NCBI RefSeq assembly: GCF_027595985.1
Contig: NC_073306.1
Span: forward strand, 99,731,426-99,795,425
Length of the DNA stretch: 64,000 nt
DNA from: Sorex araneus
Taxonomy: Eukaryota > Chordata > Mammalia > Eulipotyphla > Soricidae
Direction: 5' to 3'
Shown here: positions 46,809 to 58,545 of the stretch, piece by piece
Layout of the letters: each line of letters starts with the position of its first letter
How positions within the stretch are numbered: the first letter of the stretch is position 1
Program-made: the position numbers and the translations under genes
Notes under the pieces: model-generated
Seen by the model: the letters and a program-made list of their open reading frames with translations, nothing else
Databases searched by the model: none
What the model was told of the DNA's origin: nothing

Positions 46809-47313
46809 TGTAACTGAGAAGTACAAGTTGGCAACGATGCAACTTCTGGCAGATATCTCTCTGGACTTAGTTACTAAAATACTAAATTACAGAAACCCAA
46901 AACTGAGAGGCCGCTAAGTGTGGTCACTCGACCTCACACTTCTTCATCCTCAGCAATGGAAAACAAATTACCTAATGCTTCCTTTTCAGCAGGTCTGACT
47001 TTAGGGGAGAGACTCTCCAAACAATAATAGTGAGTTTTGTTGAAATATTGTATGCAATCAAAGTGAAAGTAAAGTGAAATTTATTAGTTACACAGGCGGG
47101 GGGGGGCTTAGGGTGGGGGGGCTAGGGGCGTGGGGGTGTTTGGGGTGTGAGGGGGCGGGGTGGAGCTATACTGGGATTCTTGGTGGTGGAATATGAGCAC
47201 TGGTGAAGGGATGGGTATTCGAGCATTGTATAACTGAGATTTAAACCTGAAAACTTTGTAACTTTGTAACTTTCCACAATAAAAAAAAAATTTAAAAAAA
47301 AAATATTTGGATC

Positions 47314-48594
47314 ATGTAGTCTTCAGCCAGAATTATATGCATAGAGGTTATTAGGTGGTGTCAACGCTTCTTGTATTCTTACAGAGATGAGACATTATAT
47401 GATAGCTCAAGAGACACATTTCAAACATCTGAAGGTAAATCCAAATGGCAATTATAGGGCAAACACAAAAAGTAAAAGGCATATTGCCAACCTAATAAAT
47501 TAAAAATGTATCATAAAATGTTTATTAAAACATAAGACCTCCAACCTGCCAACCAGAAGTCCCTTAATTCATTTGTTCCACTAACTGGAAAGAGTGGAGT
47601 TTTAGTTGTTGAAATTTCATAACTACTTCCATAATTGGACATTATTCTAAATCTACATACTACTTTGCCCATGTTATGCTCTTTCTGAGGGAATCTTCTT
47701 CATTCACTAACTGAATGGCTGAGGGAGGTACACAAAAACTTGAACCTCTTTTCTCTTACAGGCATCTATAAAGGATCATTCTATCCATAGAGACCCCAGG
47801 TTAATTACATAAGCGTTCAACCTTTCCTTTACCAAATGGTGATGATGGAGAAAGAGGTAATATGCAGGAGGTTGACCAGACTGAAGACCTAGAGGTAATG
47901 TTAAGCATGGTCAGCTTATGGACAGAGAGAAAAGAGATAACCCCAGAGAACATGGTGGAGTATGTATTGGAGTGTTGTAGTGGATTTTCTCTGTTAAGAA
48001 ATCAGAAGTTACTAAAACATTTTAAGTACTTAAGATAGTCATGTTCTATTTTTAACTCAAAATTTATATCTGACTCTAACACAATATTTCTCGGGCACTT
48101 CTAGTCACCAAGAAAATTGTTCAGTACATTTAAATATTTCTCTGTATTTTTTCCTCATGTGTGTTTTTATGATGATGTTTATTCCTATAGCTTTTGAAGA
48201 TAAAATTAATGTATTTTCCCTATTTATTCTGAATCATGCAGCTAAATTATAAAAATGTAAAAGAAATGACATTTGGCATCCACATTTTACCTATTTTTAG
48301 AATCTTTCCCACGGTTGGTTAAATACTTATTTGTAGTTTAATCATCTCAGAAATTATTACTGAGAGCTCTTTTTTGGTCCAGTTATTATTCTTTCTGAGT
48401 AGTTTTAATAAACTTTTCATTTAGTTTATTATAAAACATTAAAAGCTTATTAAATTTAGAACAATCAAGGTCTAGAACAGTATTTAGAAGTTACTTCATC
48501 AGTCAAGTTATTTAATATGTTAAAATATGCACCCTATTAAACCAATTTCCAAGGCTTGTGTTCCATAGAACATATAATTTGTGAATAACTTTTT
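47314..48594. other. Unique AT-rich sequence
   Basis: No gene or recognised repeat. Confidence 0.4.
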
Positions 48595-48720
48595 TTGCTC
48601 CACCTGGAGGGTGCTCAGGGCTTCTTCCTGACTCTGTTCTCAGGGACATTCCTGGAGGTACTCAGGGGATCTTATGGGGTGCTAGATATTGAAACTGGGC
48701 CAACTGCATGCAAGGCAGTG
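48595..48720 (-). repeat. SINE type A fragment, minus strand
   Basis: 'gggtgctcagggcttcttcctgac' and 'ccaactgcatgcaaggca' mark an old copy missing its head. Confidence 0.6.
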
Positions 48721-49230
48721 AATAAAATATTTCTAAATGTTCTGAATCTTAATACCTCTGATTCAAGGAAGATATTAAGGAAGGTAAAATAAAGAAAGAA
48801 GAGAGGGAATAGGGAGAAAGGAAAAAGAAGAGTCATGTCTGAGAAAATATGTCTGACAAAAAAATGTCAGGTCCCTTATATTTTTCCTCATGTGTGGTTG
48901 TGTAGCCAACATAAAGTTTGTATTTAGAGGACATATCCTTTGGGCTAGCTTCGCAATATTAAGCAGTGTGACTCCATATGAGATTGTGTAATGCTAAAAA
49001 TAAATTTATTTATGATTTATAGCCAGCAAATGTTTCATTTGCATACCTATTTCCTATATCTGTGTACCTGGAATCTTATAAAAATTTCTCAGGTGAAAAA
49101 AAATTGTGGGTAGAAAAAGTTTAAGAAGTCCTCCTCTGGGGATAACTAGATCTGCTTAGACAATGATTTTGGAGTTTGATTAAAATCTATTTGGTGGAAA
49201 ATTCTGTTAGATTCTATCTTTTTAGGGGAC
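48721..49230. other. Unique sequence
   Basis: No gene or recognised repeat. Confidence 0.4.
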
Positions 49231-49477
49231 AACAGCACTGTAGCACTGTCATCTTGTTCATCGATTTGCTCAAATGGGCACCAGTAACATCTCCATTGTG
49301 AGACTTGTTACTGTTTTTGGCATATCGAATATGCCACAGGTAGCTTGCCAGGCTCTGCCATGTGGGCAGGATACTCTCGGTAGCTTGCTGGACTCTCCAA
49401 GAGGGAAGGAGGAATCAAACCCAGGTTGGCTGCATGCAAGGCAAACGCCCTACCTGCTATGTTATCACTTCAGTTCG
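49231..49477 (-). repeat. SINE type B, minus strand, full length
   Basis: 'cactgtagcactgtcatcttg' terminal repeat, RTE-like tail, body with 'ggcatatcgaatatgccac', head 'gcaaggcaaacgccctacc'. Confidence 0.9.
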
Positions 49478-50399
49478 AGGGAGAAGAGTACAGACCTGAA
49501 TTTCTGAACTAATTTCTTTCCTACCTGTATCATATGTTCTATTCGCTAAATATCTTCCTCTTCATTGGTTTCACTCTCAACTGCTTTCTCCTTATCAGAG
49601 AGCATACTTCTATGATGATTCTGTTAAAGCATTCATCTTGGCACCTTCTAAACTGGGTTTATTAGATATCAGTGATGTGGTAAATTTCTATTAAATATTT
49701 TCTGAAAAGGCATTCCCTAGGTAGCATAATTGAAATATTATAAATTTGAAAACAACATATAACAATATATGAGGAATTATAAGTGGCTTTAAAAAATAAC
49801 TGTCCACTCAGAAAACTTAATGTGATTTGTTTTATTGTTGACACTCATGTAATTAAAATGTTTTAATTCTTATATTAATGACTTCTCAGAATTTTAGTGT
49901 TTTATCAGGTTACTGAAACTGAAGTGCTTTTTTTTAAATCTAAACACTGCCTACCACTGGCTATCTCTCCTTCCCAAGTACAAAATTGGGATCATTGATT
50001 TTTAGCTGTCAATTTTCTTTTTTTTTGAAAGTTTCTCCCAACTCAATTTTAACTGTGTTTTAGAACTGGTTAAATATATGGGTCTTTAGAGTTTTTGTGT
50101 TACTGACAAAAGACAGATAGCTTTTCATTAACTCCACTCTTCTGAAATAGCTCTTCTATGATTGCCTTTCTTGTATACCAGAGAACTTCTTTTTCATTTT
50201 GACTTTTAGTCCTGTTAACCTTGAATCTCACTAGCCCAGGTCAACAAAGTCAACTATTCAGTGAATTCTAAACTACACCTAGCAGTCAGATTGAAAGAGC
50301 ATCAACTGAAATAAACTGCTCTAATGGCCCAGGTAGTATAGGGGAGACAGAACAAAAAAGCACAATTCTATTCAAGGTATAGGACCAAACAACCTCCTT
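49478..50399. other. Unique sequence
   Basis: No gene or recognised repeat. Confidence 0.4.
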
Positions 50400-50711
50400 T
50401 CTAACAATTTTATTTTATAAAGTAGTTCACAACATTTTATTACATTAATATTCGAACACCAATCCCACAACCATTCATTACACCTTCCCATCACCGTATT
50501 TAAGATGTTTCCATTCTGGACCTCAACCCCTGCCCCAAAGCAGAACCGAAATAATATATTTTGTATTGTATGTTATGAAAAACTGCTAAAAATGCTACAA
50601 AACATTTCCTTAGAGGAAAGAGTGTGAAGAATGTTGTATTTTATCCTGTGGCCATTAAGCTCTTCTGTAAGAGATCCCTAATATGTTGTTAAAGCTTGAG
50701 CCTTGTGTACA

Positions 50712-50745
50712 TACACACACGCGCACACACACACACACACACACA
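50712..50745. repeat. (CA)n microsatellite
   Basis: 'cacacacgcgcacacacacac...' directly left of the type B SINE terminal repeat. Confidence 0.9.
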
Positions 50746-50747
50746 GG

Positions 50748-50995
50748 GAGCACTGTAGCACTGTCACCCCATTGTTCATGGATTTGCTCGAGTGGGCACC
50801 AGTAACATCTCCATTGTGACTTGTTGTCACTGTTTTTGGCATATCGAATATGCCATGGATAGCTTGCCAGGCTCTGCCGTGCATGCGGGGCACTCTTGGT
50901 AGCTTGCCGGGCTCTCTGAGAGGGATGGAGGAATCGAACCCGGGTCGGCCGCATGCAAAGCAAATGCTCTACCCACTGTGCTATCGCTCCAATCC
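50748..50995 (-). repeat. SINE type B, minus strand, full length
   Basis: 'gcactgtagcactgtcacccc' terminal repeat, RTE-like tail 'ggatttgctcgagtgggcacc', B box complement 'ggaatcgaacccggg', head ending 'gtgctatcgctccaatcc'. A TA-rich microsatellite (50996-51025) follows. Confidence 0.93.
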
Positions 50996-51040
50996 ATATA
51001 TATATGTACATATATATATATATGTAAAAAAATTTCCCTC

Positions 51041-51200
51041 GGGGGCTTGAGCAATAGCACAGCGGGTAGGGCGTTTGCCTTGCACGTGGCCGGCCGACCC
51101 GGGTTCGATTCCCAGCATTCCATATGATCCCTTGAGCACCGCCAGGAGTAATTCCTGAGTGCAGAGCCAGGATTAACCCAGGTGTGACCCAAAAAGGAAA
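51041..51200 (+). repeat. SINE type A, young
   Basis: Perfect 15-bp TSD 'aaaaaaatttccctc' (51026-51040, 51201-51215). The head contains a small 'ggcc' duplication ('gtggccggccgacccggg'). Confidence 0.93.
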
Positions 51201-51704
51201 AAAAAAATTTCCCTCTAAGATTGGTTGCCTCCTACTTTGAATCCCATCAGATGTGGTGTGGTACTCTTGAAGTATGGGTGTTGTATGGTATGAATTGTCG
51301 TGCAGCTGCAAATGAGGCCCCATGTCCCAGAAATAGGTTCATTCAATGGTGAGGCTCTGCCCAAGCATGTGGAGAGTGGCTGTGAGCATGGTGGCAATTG
51401 AGTTCTGGAGATTTTTGTCTTCTGGAGCTGGGTCCTTTGGGGTGGGGAGGGATCCAAATGAAACAGCCTGGCATGGGACCTGGTGGCATGGTTATGGTGA
51501 GTGTCATATTATGCTCCCTTCCGGAGAAAAGGACATGTGACTCTCCACAAAACCTTGATTGAAACCTCTTACTAGATTGTACTGCCCATACTTATGGCCA
51601 TTTGGCAAAAAAGATCTAAAATACATAAAACGTCAATTTTTTTAATGGCTTTAAATTTAAAGCCATAGGCTTGAAATGGCTTTAAATTTAAAAATAAGTG
51701 GTGT

Positions 51705-52461
51705 TGACGCTCTCTGCCCAGAAGAGCTCCAGAGCAGCCGCACACGAAATGGCTCCTCTGCTCCTTAAAGATTATGATCCTAGAGGGCTACTAACCACTT
51801 TTTGGCACCCAGTGGCTTCTTATAGAAATGCATCTAGACTGTGAACTGAGCTACTACCCCATGTTGCCCTGGGAGGGGAAAGGTTTTTCTCTCTCCACCT
51901 TCCCTTTCAGAGGGGGTGGCGGCAGCAGCGGCAGCGGTGGAGGTAACCACGTGGTGACCACCATCTTCTAGAACCCACTACCTAGAGGTATGAGCTTGCA
52001 GTGACATGGCGTGCAGGAGATCTTGGGATGGGGGTATTACGGGCACTCTCTCTGCCCAGCCAAGCTCCGGAGCAGCCGCACACAAAACTGTGAACTGAAC
52101 TAAAATATCAGAAATCCAAAACCGCGCGAGCTCATATATTCTTCATTCTCAGCAATGGAAAACAAATTACCAAGTGATACCTTTTCAGCAGGTTTGATTG
52201 TTGGGGGAAAATTCTAAATAATAATAGCTTTCTGTTGAAATATTGAATGTATTCAAAGTATAGAGAGAATAAGGTGAAGATTATTAGCCACACAGGTGGG
52301 GGCGGGTAGGAGGGGCGTATACTGGGGTTCTTGGTGGTGGAACATGTGCACTGGTGAAGGGATGGGGATCTGATCATTGAGTGACTAAGACTTGAACCTG
52401 AAAGCTTTGTAATTTTTCTCATGGTGATTCAATAAAAAAATTAAAATTAAAAAAAAGAAAA
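51705..52461 (+). mobile_element. L1-3'UTR-type retroelement with internal repeat
   Basis: Ends in the L1-type 3' end (G tract, 'gtatactggggttcttggtgg', 'ctcatggtgattcaata', A-rich tail). The block 'agctcc.gagcagccgcacac' occurs twice (~51,727 and ~52,066), about 340 bp apart, the same architecture as at 24.97-25.77 kb. A (GGC/GCA)-rich stretch lies at ~51,915-51,945. Possible TSD 'aagtggtgt'/'aaatggtgt'. No ORF2. Confidence 0.6.
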
Positions 52462-52559
52462 AAATGGTGTAAAAAAATTAGCACCATTAATTTTTTTGTT
52501 GTTGTTTAAATTTACATGATTCTGTGTATTTATTTATTTTTAATAGTAGGATATTTCTT

Positions 52560-53755
52560 TTTAATTTTTGGCTTTGGGGCCACAACTGACTGTGACCCTG
52601 GCTCTGTGCTCAAGTATCTCTCCTTGTGGGCTCAGGGGATCAGATCACTTGTATCACTTGTCATCCTGTTGTTCGTCGATTTGTTTGAGTAGGTGCCAGT
52701 AACATCTCCATTAGTCCCTGTTGCATGCTAGTGTAGCCCAGTGGTGTCTGCTTGCTCCAGGAACATGAAGAGCTTCAAACCATTCATTCAGGGTCTTGAC
52801 TAAGAAGTCTGACCATCTCGTAGGTGGGTGGCCACTCGGTCTTTTGACATCCTGTGGAAACCAGTCAGTAACAGCTCTAGTCCAGTGGTCATCTCTAAAT
52901 CATATTACATGTCCGGCCCATCTGATTTTCAATGCCTTGGCAAACAAGACAGCGTCCCTGATTCTTGATTGTCAAAGGAGGTCAGAACTCCAGATTCCTT
53001 CTCTCACTTGAGTGAAACGTGATACTCCTAGCATGGCTCTTTCAATTCCTCTTTGGGATACCTGAATAGCATTCTCATCCTGTTTGCATAGGGCCCAGGT
53101 CTCTAAGGCATATATTAGTGCAGGAAGAATGGTGGAGTTGAAAAGATGTGCTCTGAGCCAGAGGTTCTTTGCCCTCTTAATCACTTCTTCAATGCTCCTG
53201 AAGGCATTTAGCAGCTCTCTTCCTCCTGCGCAGTTCAGGTTCTAGGTCGTTTGTCATATTAAATTCTCAACCTAAGTACACATAACTGCTACATTCGGAG
53301 ATGTTTGTTCCGTTGAAGGCAAATGGAACATCAGGAACTAGTTAGTTTCTCATGAATATTGTCTTCATGAGATTCAGCTGCAGTCCAACCTTTCCACACT
53401 TGCGGTCCAAGTCAGCCAGCTTTCATGCTGCTTGGCTGATATTGGTGTTATGAGAACAATGTCATCAGCGAAGTGGAGATGGTGTAGTTGCTGACCGCCT
53501 ATCTTCACTCCCATTCCTTCCCATTCCAGTTGTCGCATGACGTTCTCGAGGGTGGCACTGAAGAGTTTTTGTGAAATGGTGTCGCCCTGCTAAACCCCTC
53601 TCTTTACATCAATGATAACTTCTTTGTAGAATGGTGAGATCCTGGTGGTGAACCCCTAATACAGGGGATCATATGGGAGATTAAGGATCAAACCAAGGTT
53701 GAACATATTGCAAGCCATTTACCTTACCCACTGTAATATCTCTCTGATACCCATA
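52560..53755 (-). repeat. Old SINE type A, minus strand, split by an RTE insertion
   Basis: Left part 'tggctttggggccacaactgactgtgaccctggctctgtgctc', right part 'tatgggagattaaggatcaaacc...gcaagccatttaccttacccactg'. The two halves join at the RTE TSD. Confidence 0.7.
52643..53661 (-). mobile_element. RTE-clade LINE fragment with reverse transcriptase core
   Basis: 5'-truncated, with a 10-bp TSD 'caggggatca' (52633-52642, 53662-53671). On the minus strand it encodes the RT segment KRGV*QGDTISQKLF...LHFADDIVLI (FADD at 53461-53472), then, after frameshifts, LIYALETWALCKQDENAIQVSQRGIERAMLGVSRFTQVREG and a basic RIRDA/KIRW region. The 3' end carries the short 'ACAAGTGATACAAGTGAT' repeat instead of poly(A). 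A stop (53590-53592) and frameshifts make it dead. The C-terminal wording (SSDL...RIRD...) matches RTE elements of nematodes as I recall them, consistent with the reported shrew RTE1_Sar. Confidence 0.87.
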
Positions 53756-53889
53756 TTTATTTTTATTAGCCAGTTTCACTTATATTTCTATGATTAAAAA
53801 CTAATACATTAAAAAGATCATAGTTTACTTAAATGCAAAAAGCAGATCACTGTCATTCAGATAACAATAGCAATTTTTGCATGTAACCT

Positions 53890-54115
53890 TTGTACTAACT
53901 TTGTGGTTCAAAACAGGGGTCAGAGGATGAAGTGCTCTGCACCAAATTCTGGGGTGCAGAATACTACTCAGGCCATACTGGAGGTGTTCCGGGTCCTGTG
54001 GTGTTGCACCTATGTGACAGGTGCAGGGAAGGAATAGTGGTGACAGGATGCAACTGGAATTGCTGTATTCATGTGCCTTTACCTCTCTACTGACTCTCTG
54101 GACCCCGGTATTCAT
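53890..54115. repeat. Old repeat, family D
   Basis: 'gtggttcaaaacaggggtcagaggatga' and 'atactactcaggcc' resemble 21.0 kb and 39.98 kb. Origin unknown. Confidence 0.4.
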
Positions 54116-54735
54116 TTTTAAAATAGCTTCTAATTTGAAGTTATTTTATGTAAACTATCTGAAGTCTGGTTTATTTGTTCTAACATAGTTGTCTATTGTT
54201 ACTTAGAATTAATTTCTGTATGTTGATTTTCTAAATCAAGGAAAGAGTATATTTTAGGATTTGGATGTATTTGCCAAATAGCCTCCAGAAAATTTGATCT
54301 AATTTATATTCCTGGCAACAGTCGAAGAGTTCCTCATAATGCACTCCACTCCAACAGTGAGGTTTAGCATCTCTCTTATAGCTAATTTAAGAAGAAAAAA
54401 GGGAATCATGCTATTTCAGTTTGCTCAAATACTGAATAACTTTTCTTATACTTGGGAGTTAAGTATAACTAGAAAGTGAAGAGAAAATTAAATGCAAACT
54501 ACGTCTGAAGTTGATTTTATTTAACAAAATTAAGTAAGGTAGTGAATGCATAACATGGGACTATAATCAAGAAGTTTTTTGTTTCCGAGTCCCATAACAA
54601 TAAGAGATGTTCAGAGTATTTGTTTTATGCCAAATCCCCCATCCCCATTTCTGTCTTCAGTCTGTATAAGGCTGCATAGTAGAACTGTGAGAAGAATGAA
54701 GAACAAAGAAAATAAGGAATGTACCCAAGTTAAGA
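54116..54735. other. Unique sequence
   Basis: No gene or recognised repeat. Confidence 0.4.
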
Positions 54736-54905
54736 AAGTAGCAGAACTGGCCCAAGTGACAGCACAGTGGGCAGGGTGCTTGCCTTGCATGAAGCTGACC
54801 TGGGTTTGATCTCCAGCATCTCATATGGTCTCCCAAGGCATGCCAGAATGATTCCTCAGCAGTGCCAGGAGTAAGTTGTGAGCATAACCAAGTATTGCAC
54901 AAAAA
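54736..54905 (+). repeat. SINE type A, old
   Basis: 'ctggcccaagtgacagcacagtgggcagg', 'gggtttgatctccagcatctcatatgg'. The A tail leads straight into the (GGAA)n tract. Confidence 0.75.
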
Positions 54906-54906
54906 T

Positions 54907-54990
54907 GGAAGGAAGGAAGGAAGGAAGGAAGGAAGGAAGGAAGGAAGGAAGGAAGGAAGGAAGGAAGGAAGGAAGGAAGGAAGGGAGGGA
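54907..54990. repeat. (GGAA)n microsatellite, ~20 units
   Basis: An uninterrupted 'ggaa' array ending in 'gggaggga', directly behind a SINE A tail. Each unit contains an ETS-type GGAA core. Confidence 0.97.
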
Positions 54991-56289
54991 GGTAGGAGCA
55001 GAACTGAGAGTTAAACTTACATCTTGCCTCTGAAACAGTGAAAGTTTGAAGCTTTCATTGGAAAACACAGTTCCTTGACTTCTATATGGAGTGGGGTGGG
55101 CTGTCTCCTATTCTTCCCACTAATCAATAAGCTACTTTTGCTTTTCACAAATATCTAAAATTTCAAGTTGAATTTTTACTTATTAGGAGTCACACTGCAT
55201 ATCATAAAATTGAGAGAGAATATATATAACAGCTTTATGCTTAAAAATATTTAAATGCAAAATTAAAAACGTGTGGTTAGTAATATGTACATAATGAAAA
55301 GGTTACTACCATGAATTACAGGAAAGACCAGGATGAAAAATTACTGAATATTGGTTTATGCTAATAAGGGTCAAAATATAAAAAAAATGATCTTCATTTA
55401 GAAAACCAAACATCCAACAAATGGAAGAAAAATTAATTTATTTGCCCTAAACCAGTAGAAATGTGCAAAGAACACCTTTTCTTTTAAAAGATAAATTCAT
55501 ACCATGAGTTCATGCACTCAGACCTCATTAAATACAACTGCTTCCTACAGTTCTAGGAATTGATCTGTTCTTTGGATTTAAGAGGGCTTTGATTTCATGT
55601 TTTGTAACCTTGTTGGGCTTCCAATTCACTTTGAGTATGAGGGGGATCCAGATAACTTGTGCCCTTGATGCTTCATTTACTCTGATTGAGTTATAGATCT
55701 GAGAAAGGCAGCAGGTGATGCCTTTGTGTTTTCAATTGGCTGGGTCAGAGTGCCCATAACATGTAGTAGGACATGCAATTGGGGAGAGTCTCTGTTCAAA
55801 GAGCAGAAAGGTATCTAGGTAAACTAGTAGGCTCTCCTTTCAAGACACTCCTCCCCACAGCCTGTCTCCTGTGTTCTTCTTTCTAGAATTCTAAATGACA
55901 AAAATCTTACTCACAAGAACATTATTGAAAGAACTGTTTTAAAAACATGAAGTTAGAAAAGTCTACTGCATATCAGTAGATTTTCCTAACTTTACATTTT
56001 TAAAACATTTTTTAAGCTGTTTCTTTTTTTTTATTTGCAACAATGGGAATGGAATTGAGAGGGTCTTGCCAAGTTAAAAACAGTCAGAAGGAAAAAGACA
56101 ATTGTCAGATGACTTTACTCACATGTAGGATATAGATGCTCAAAGCAAGTAACAGACAAAGCCAAACAAGAGTAAGCTTTTGTATTCATTCTGCAGAACT
56201 GATATTACTGGTGCACAGGGGGTTGAAAGGGTAGAGAAGACCTAATAGATTGTGGTGTATTTCAGTGATAAGAGATGGTGTAGTAACAT
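54991..56289. other. Unique sequence
   Basis: No gene or recognised repeat. Confidence 0.4.
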
Positions 56290-56450
56290 ACTTGTTTTGT
56301 TTTCAGGGCTATACTCAGTGGTTCTCTGTGGCTACCCCAAACTCTGTGCTTGGTGACAGTGCTTGGGAGACAATGTGGAGACAGGAATTGAATTGGGATT
56401 GGCCACATGCAAGGAAAGAAACAACCCTGCTACTATCTCTCTAGCCCAAA
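56290..56450 (-). repeat. SINE type A, old, minus strand
   Basis: 'gctatactcagtggttctctgtgg', 'ttggccacatgcaagg' and 'tgctactatctctctagccc' in order. Confidence 0.65.
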
Positions 56451-57005
56451 GTAATTGCTTGATTATTTTTATTTATTATAATGAGCTTGGCATATAGAGG
56501 TTTTACTAGATGTGACATTGTTTTTCCCATCCCAGATTTATCAATAACAATAATAACCAGTAGTTACATATATAGTACTCTAGCCTAACTTCTTTATTTG
56601 TATTTCAAAACTCTCTAATTTACTTTTTTATAACTCTCATTCAGTTAGTGGAAGTCAAATAATTAAAAATGCCAGGGAAGCATTTTCAAAAGTTAATTGT
56701 TAGCCAACTAGGAATTCTTTGGAACAATTATATCAGTTCTTGTTCTGGCTCTAGATTGATGCCACCTGGTAGCAAAGATTCAGAGACCTGAAAGCCTTGG
56801 ACAGTTTGTGTCATTATAATATCCTAAATAAGGTGACACCCATTTCTTAAGTCCAAGTTCTGGAATATGTGGTCAGTAGAATTCTAGTAACATAGGCTAG
56901 GAAATGTGTGTGATTGATTCACATTATGCATTTCATGGAGGGAATTGCCTCAAGTTTCTGATATTTATTAATGCACCCAAATCTTAAAGTAATACTATTA
57001 TTATT
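56451..57005. other. Unique sequence
   Basis: No gene or recognised repeat. Confidence 0.4.
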
Positions 57006-57009
57006 ATTA

Positions 57010-57180
57010 TATTTAGGCAGGGCACACCCAATGGCTTACTCCTAGCTCTATTTGGGAATCTGCTTGGGGATCATTCCTGGCAGGGCTGGGGAGGCCATAC
57101 AGACTGTGGAGGCTAGAACCCCAGTAGAATGCCTGCAAGGCAAGTAAACTACCCGTTGTACAATCTCTTCACCTCTATTA
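57010..57180 (-). repeat. SINE type A, old, minus strand
   Basis: 'gggcacacccaatggcttactcc', 'gggatcattcctggcagggc' and 'gcaaggcaagtaaactacccgttg' in order. Confidence 0.7.
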
Positions 57181-57295
57181 TTATGTTTTCAGAAACTGGG
57201 GCAATGAAGGTTGACATATTATGCCCACATAGCTGGTAAGCATTGAAGCAAAAATTCTTAACTCAGGCTGTTGTATCTGTGGTACTATCTACCCA
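57181..57295 (-). repeat. MIR fragment, minus strand
   Basis: 'tttcagaaactggggcaatgaagg', 'cccacatagctggtaagcattg' and 'aactcaggctgttg' follow the reverse-complement MIR order. Confidence 0.5.
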
Positions 57296-58379
57296 ATAGT
57301 GCAAAGGACAAGCAATGTCTTTACTTGTGAATTGTTGAGGATATACCCACCAGTGTTCCTTAAGACATTTGGTATATTATTGACTCAGAGAGTTGATATT
57401 GATATAAGCAACAGAAGATGACTGTATTTCTGAAAAGAACAGGGAGAAAGAGCTATCTCCTTCTTGCTAAGAGTTGAATGACTGAGAGGGCTAGCCTCTG
57501 TGAGGAATGACTCAGCAAGTCAGTAAAAGCCAATCTGCAGTTCTTAAGAGTCATGATTCTGCCTGTCCTTGTTTACAATAGTACTCCAGGGTCTGACTGC
57601 TAATATTCTTGCAAGGTTCCAGAATGCCAGCCAGGTAAAATCAATGCTATATAAGGGCTATTCTTATTTTTTTCTTTGCTTTAAATCATGAAATTTGTTG
57701 CTGGTCCCCCTGTGTCTTCTTACTGTTAGGCTCTTTCTTTCTACTCTTTTTCCCTGCTGTTAGCAAAATGAAAAAAAGGCTGTGTATTCTAAGGCTTTCT
57801 GTTGAACTTTGAGGCTTGAAAGACTCCTACAAGGAGAAGATAGCATTCCTGAAATAAATGGGGATTCACAAAATACCTCAGGCATTTGGAATAAATAAAT
57901 GACTCTGCTTTCTTTTCAACTCAAGCACACAGCAGGCAAAAAAGCAGCAATTGAAGATTTCAGTGAGTCTGAAGATAATGCTGAGAGTTGGTAGTCAAAA
58001 GAAGTAGTGAACTATTAGTGATTTTAAGTTTTAAATGTCTATACTTGTAGACTTAGAAAAGTAATACAGTCATAAAGTTATTGTATTCAGATGGTCAATA
58101 TAGTTTTTTATAATTCATCAATTTGGGTGTCTTTCCCTTGTTTTGCTTTGATAATGAAACATCACTAATGCATATATTTATAAAACTTTTAGAGAAATAG
58201 AACTGATAGGCTATAAAAAAGAGGTGACATAACAATGCAAAGACCATCCATCAACTTTGAAGGAAGATTATAGATTAGGCAGTATAAATATTTTATCTTT
58301 GGGGGAGATTAATTTTGGGGGAGAGGGAAAAAATTTTTTCCTTGAATTAGTTCATTAGCTTCGATCTAACTATGTAGTA
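57296..58379. other. Unique sequence
   Basis: No gene or recognised repeat. Confidence 0.4.
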
Positions 58380-58545
58380 GGACCAGAGTGATAGTACAGT
58401 AGATACAGGTGGATACAGGTGCTTGCCTTGCACGCAGCTGACCCAAGTTTGAGCCTATCAAGAGTGATCCCTCATTCCTAATCTCTGAGTGCAGAGCCAG
58501 GAGTAAGTCCTAATCACTGCCAGGTGATGCCCACAAATAAAAATA
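58380..58545 (+). repeat. SINE type A, old, with internal duplication
   Basis: 'aggaccagagtgatagtacag', then 'gatacaggtggatacaggtg' (a small tandem repeat), then 'gccttgcacgcagctgaccc' and 'gagtgcagagccaggagtaag'. Confidence 0.7.

Larger units (their letters stand above)
41806..47299 (+). mobile_element. Near-full-length LINE-1 with intact ORF1 and disabled ORF2
   Basis: Bracketed by a perfect 14-bp TSD 'aaaatatttggatc' (41792-41805, 47300-47313). Order: a 211-bp 5'UTR without monomers (probably 5'-truncated or of another promoter type), ORF1, a 43-bp gap, ORF2, a ~490-bp 3'UTR with G blocks, A-rich tail. Its 3'UTR differs from that of the 1.8-8 kb L1 but nearly matches the 14.85-kb fragment, so at least two L1 3'UTR types have been active. 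Confidence 0.95.
50400..51520 (-). repeat. Old retroelement family X, minus strand, interrupted by two SINEs
   Basis: Reverse complement of 9.4-10.05 kb: 'ttattttataaagtagttcac', 'cgaacaccaatcccacaacc', 'tttccattctggacc' and, beyond the SINEs, 'cctcctactttgaatccc' and 'aaacagcctggcatgg'. Split by a type B SINE (50748-50995) and a type A SINE (51041-51200) plus microsatellites. Confidence 0.7.

Noticed and set aside
52796..53184. Host reverse-transcriptase-like or telomerase gene
   Set aside because: TSD, 5' truncation, stops and RTE-type motifs show a dead LINE fragment.
54856..55068. Frame with SFLPSFLPSFLPS repeats as a repetitive protein
   Set aside because: Translation of the (GGAA)n microsatellite on the minus strand.
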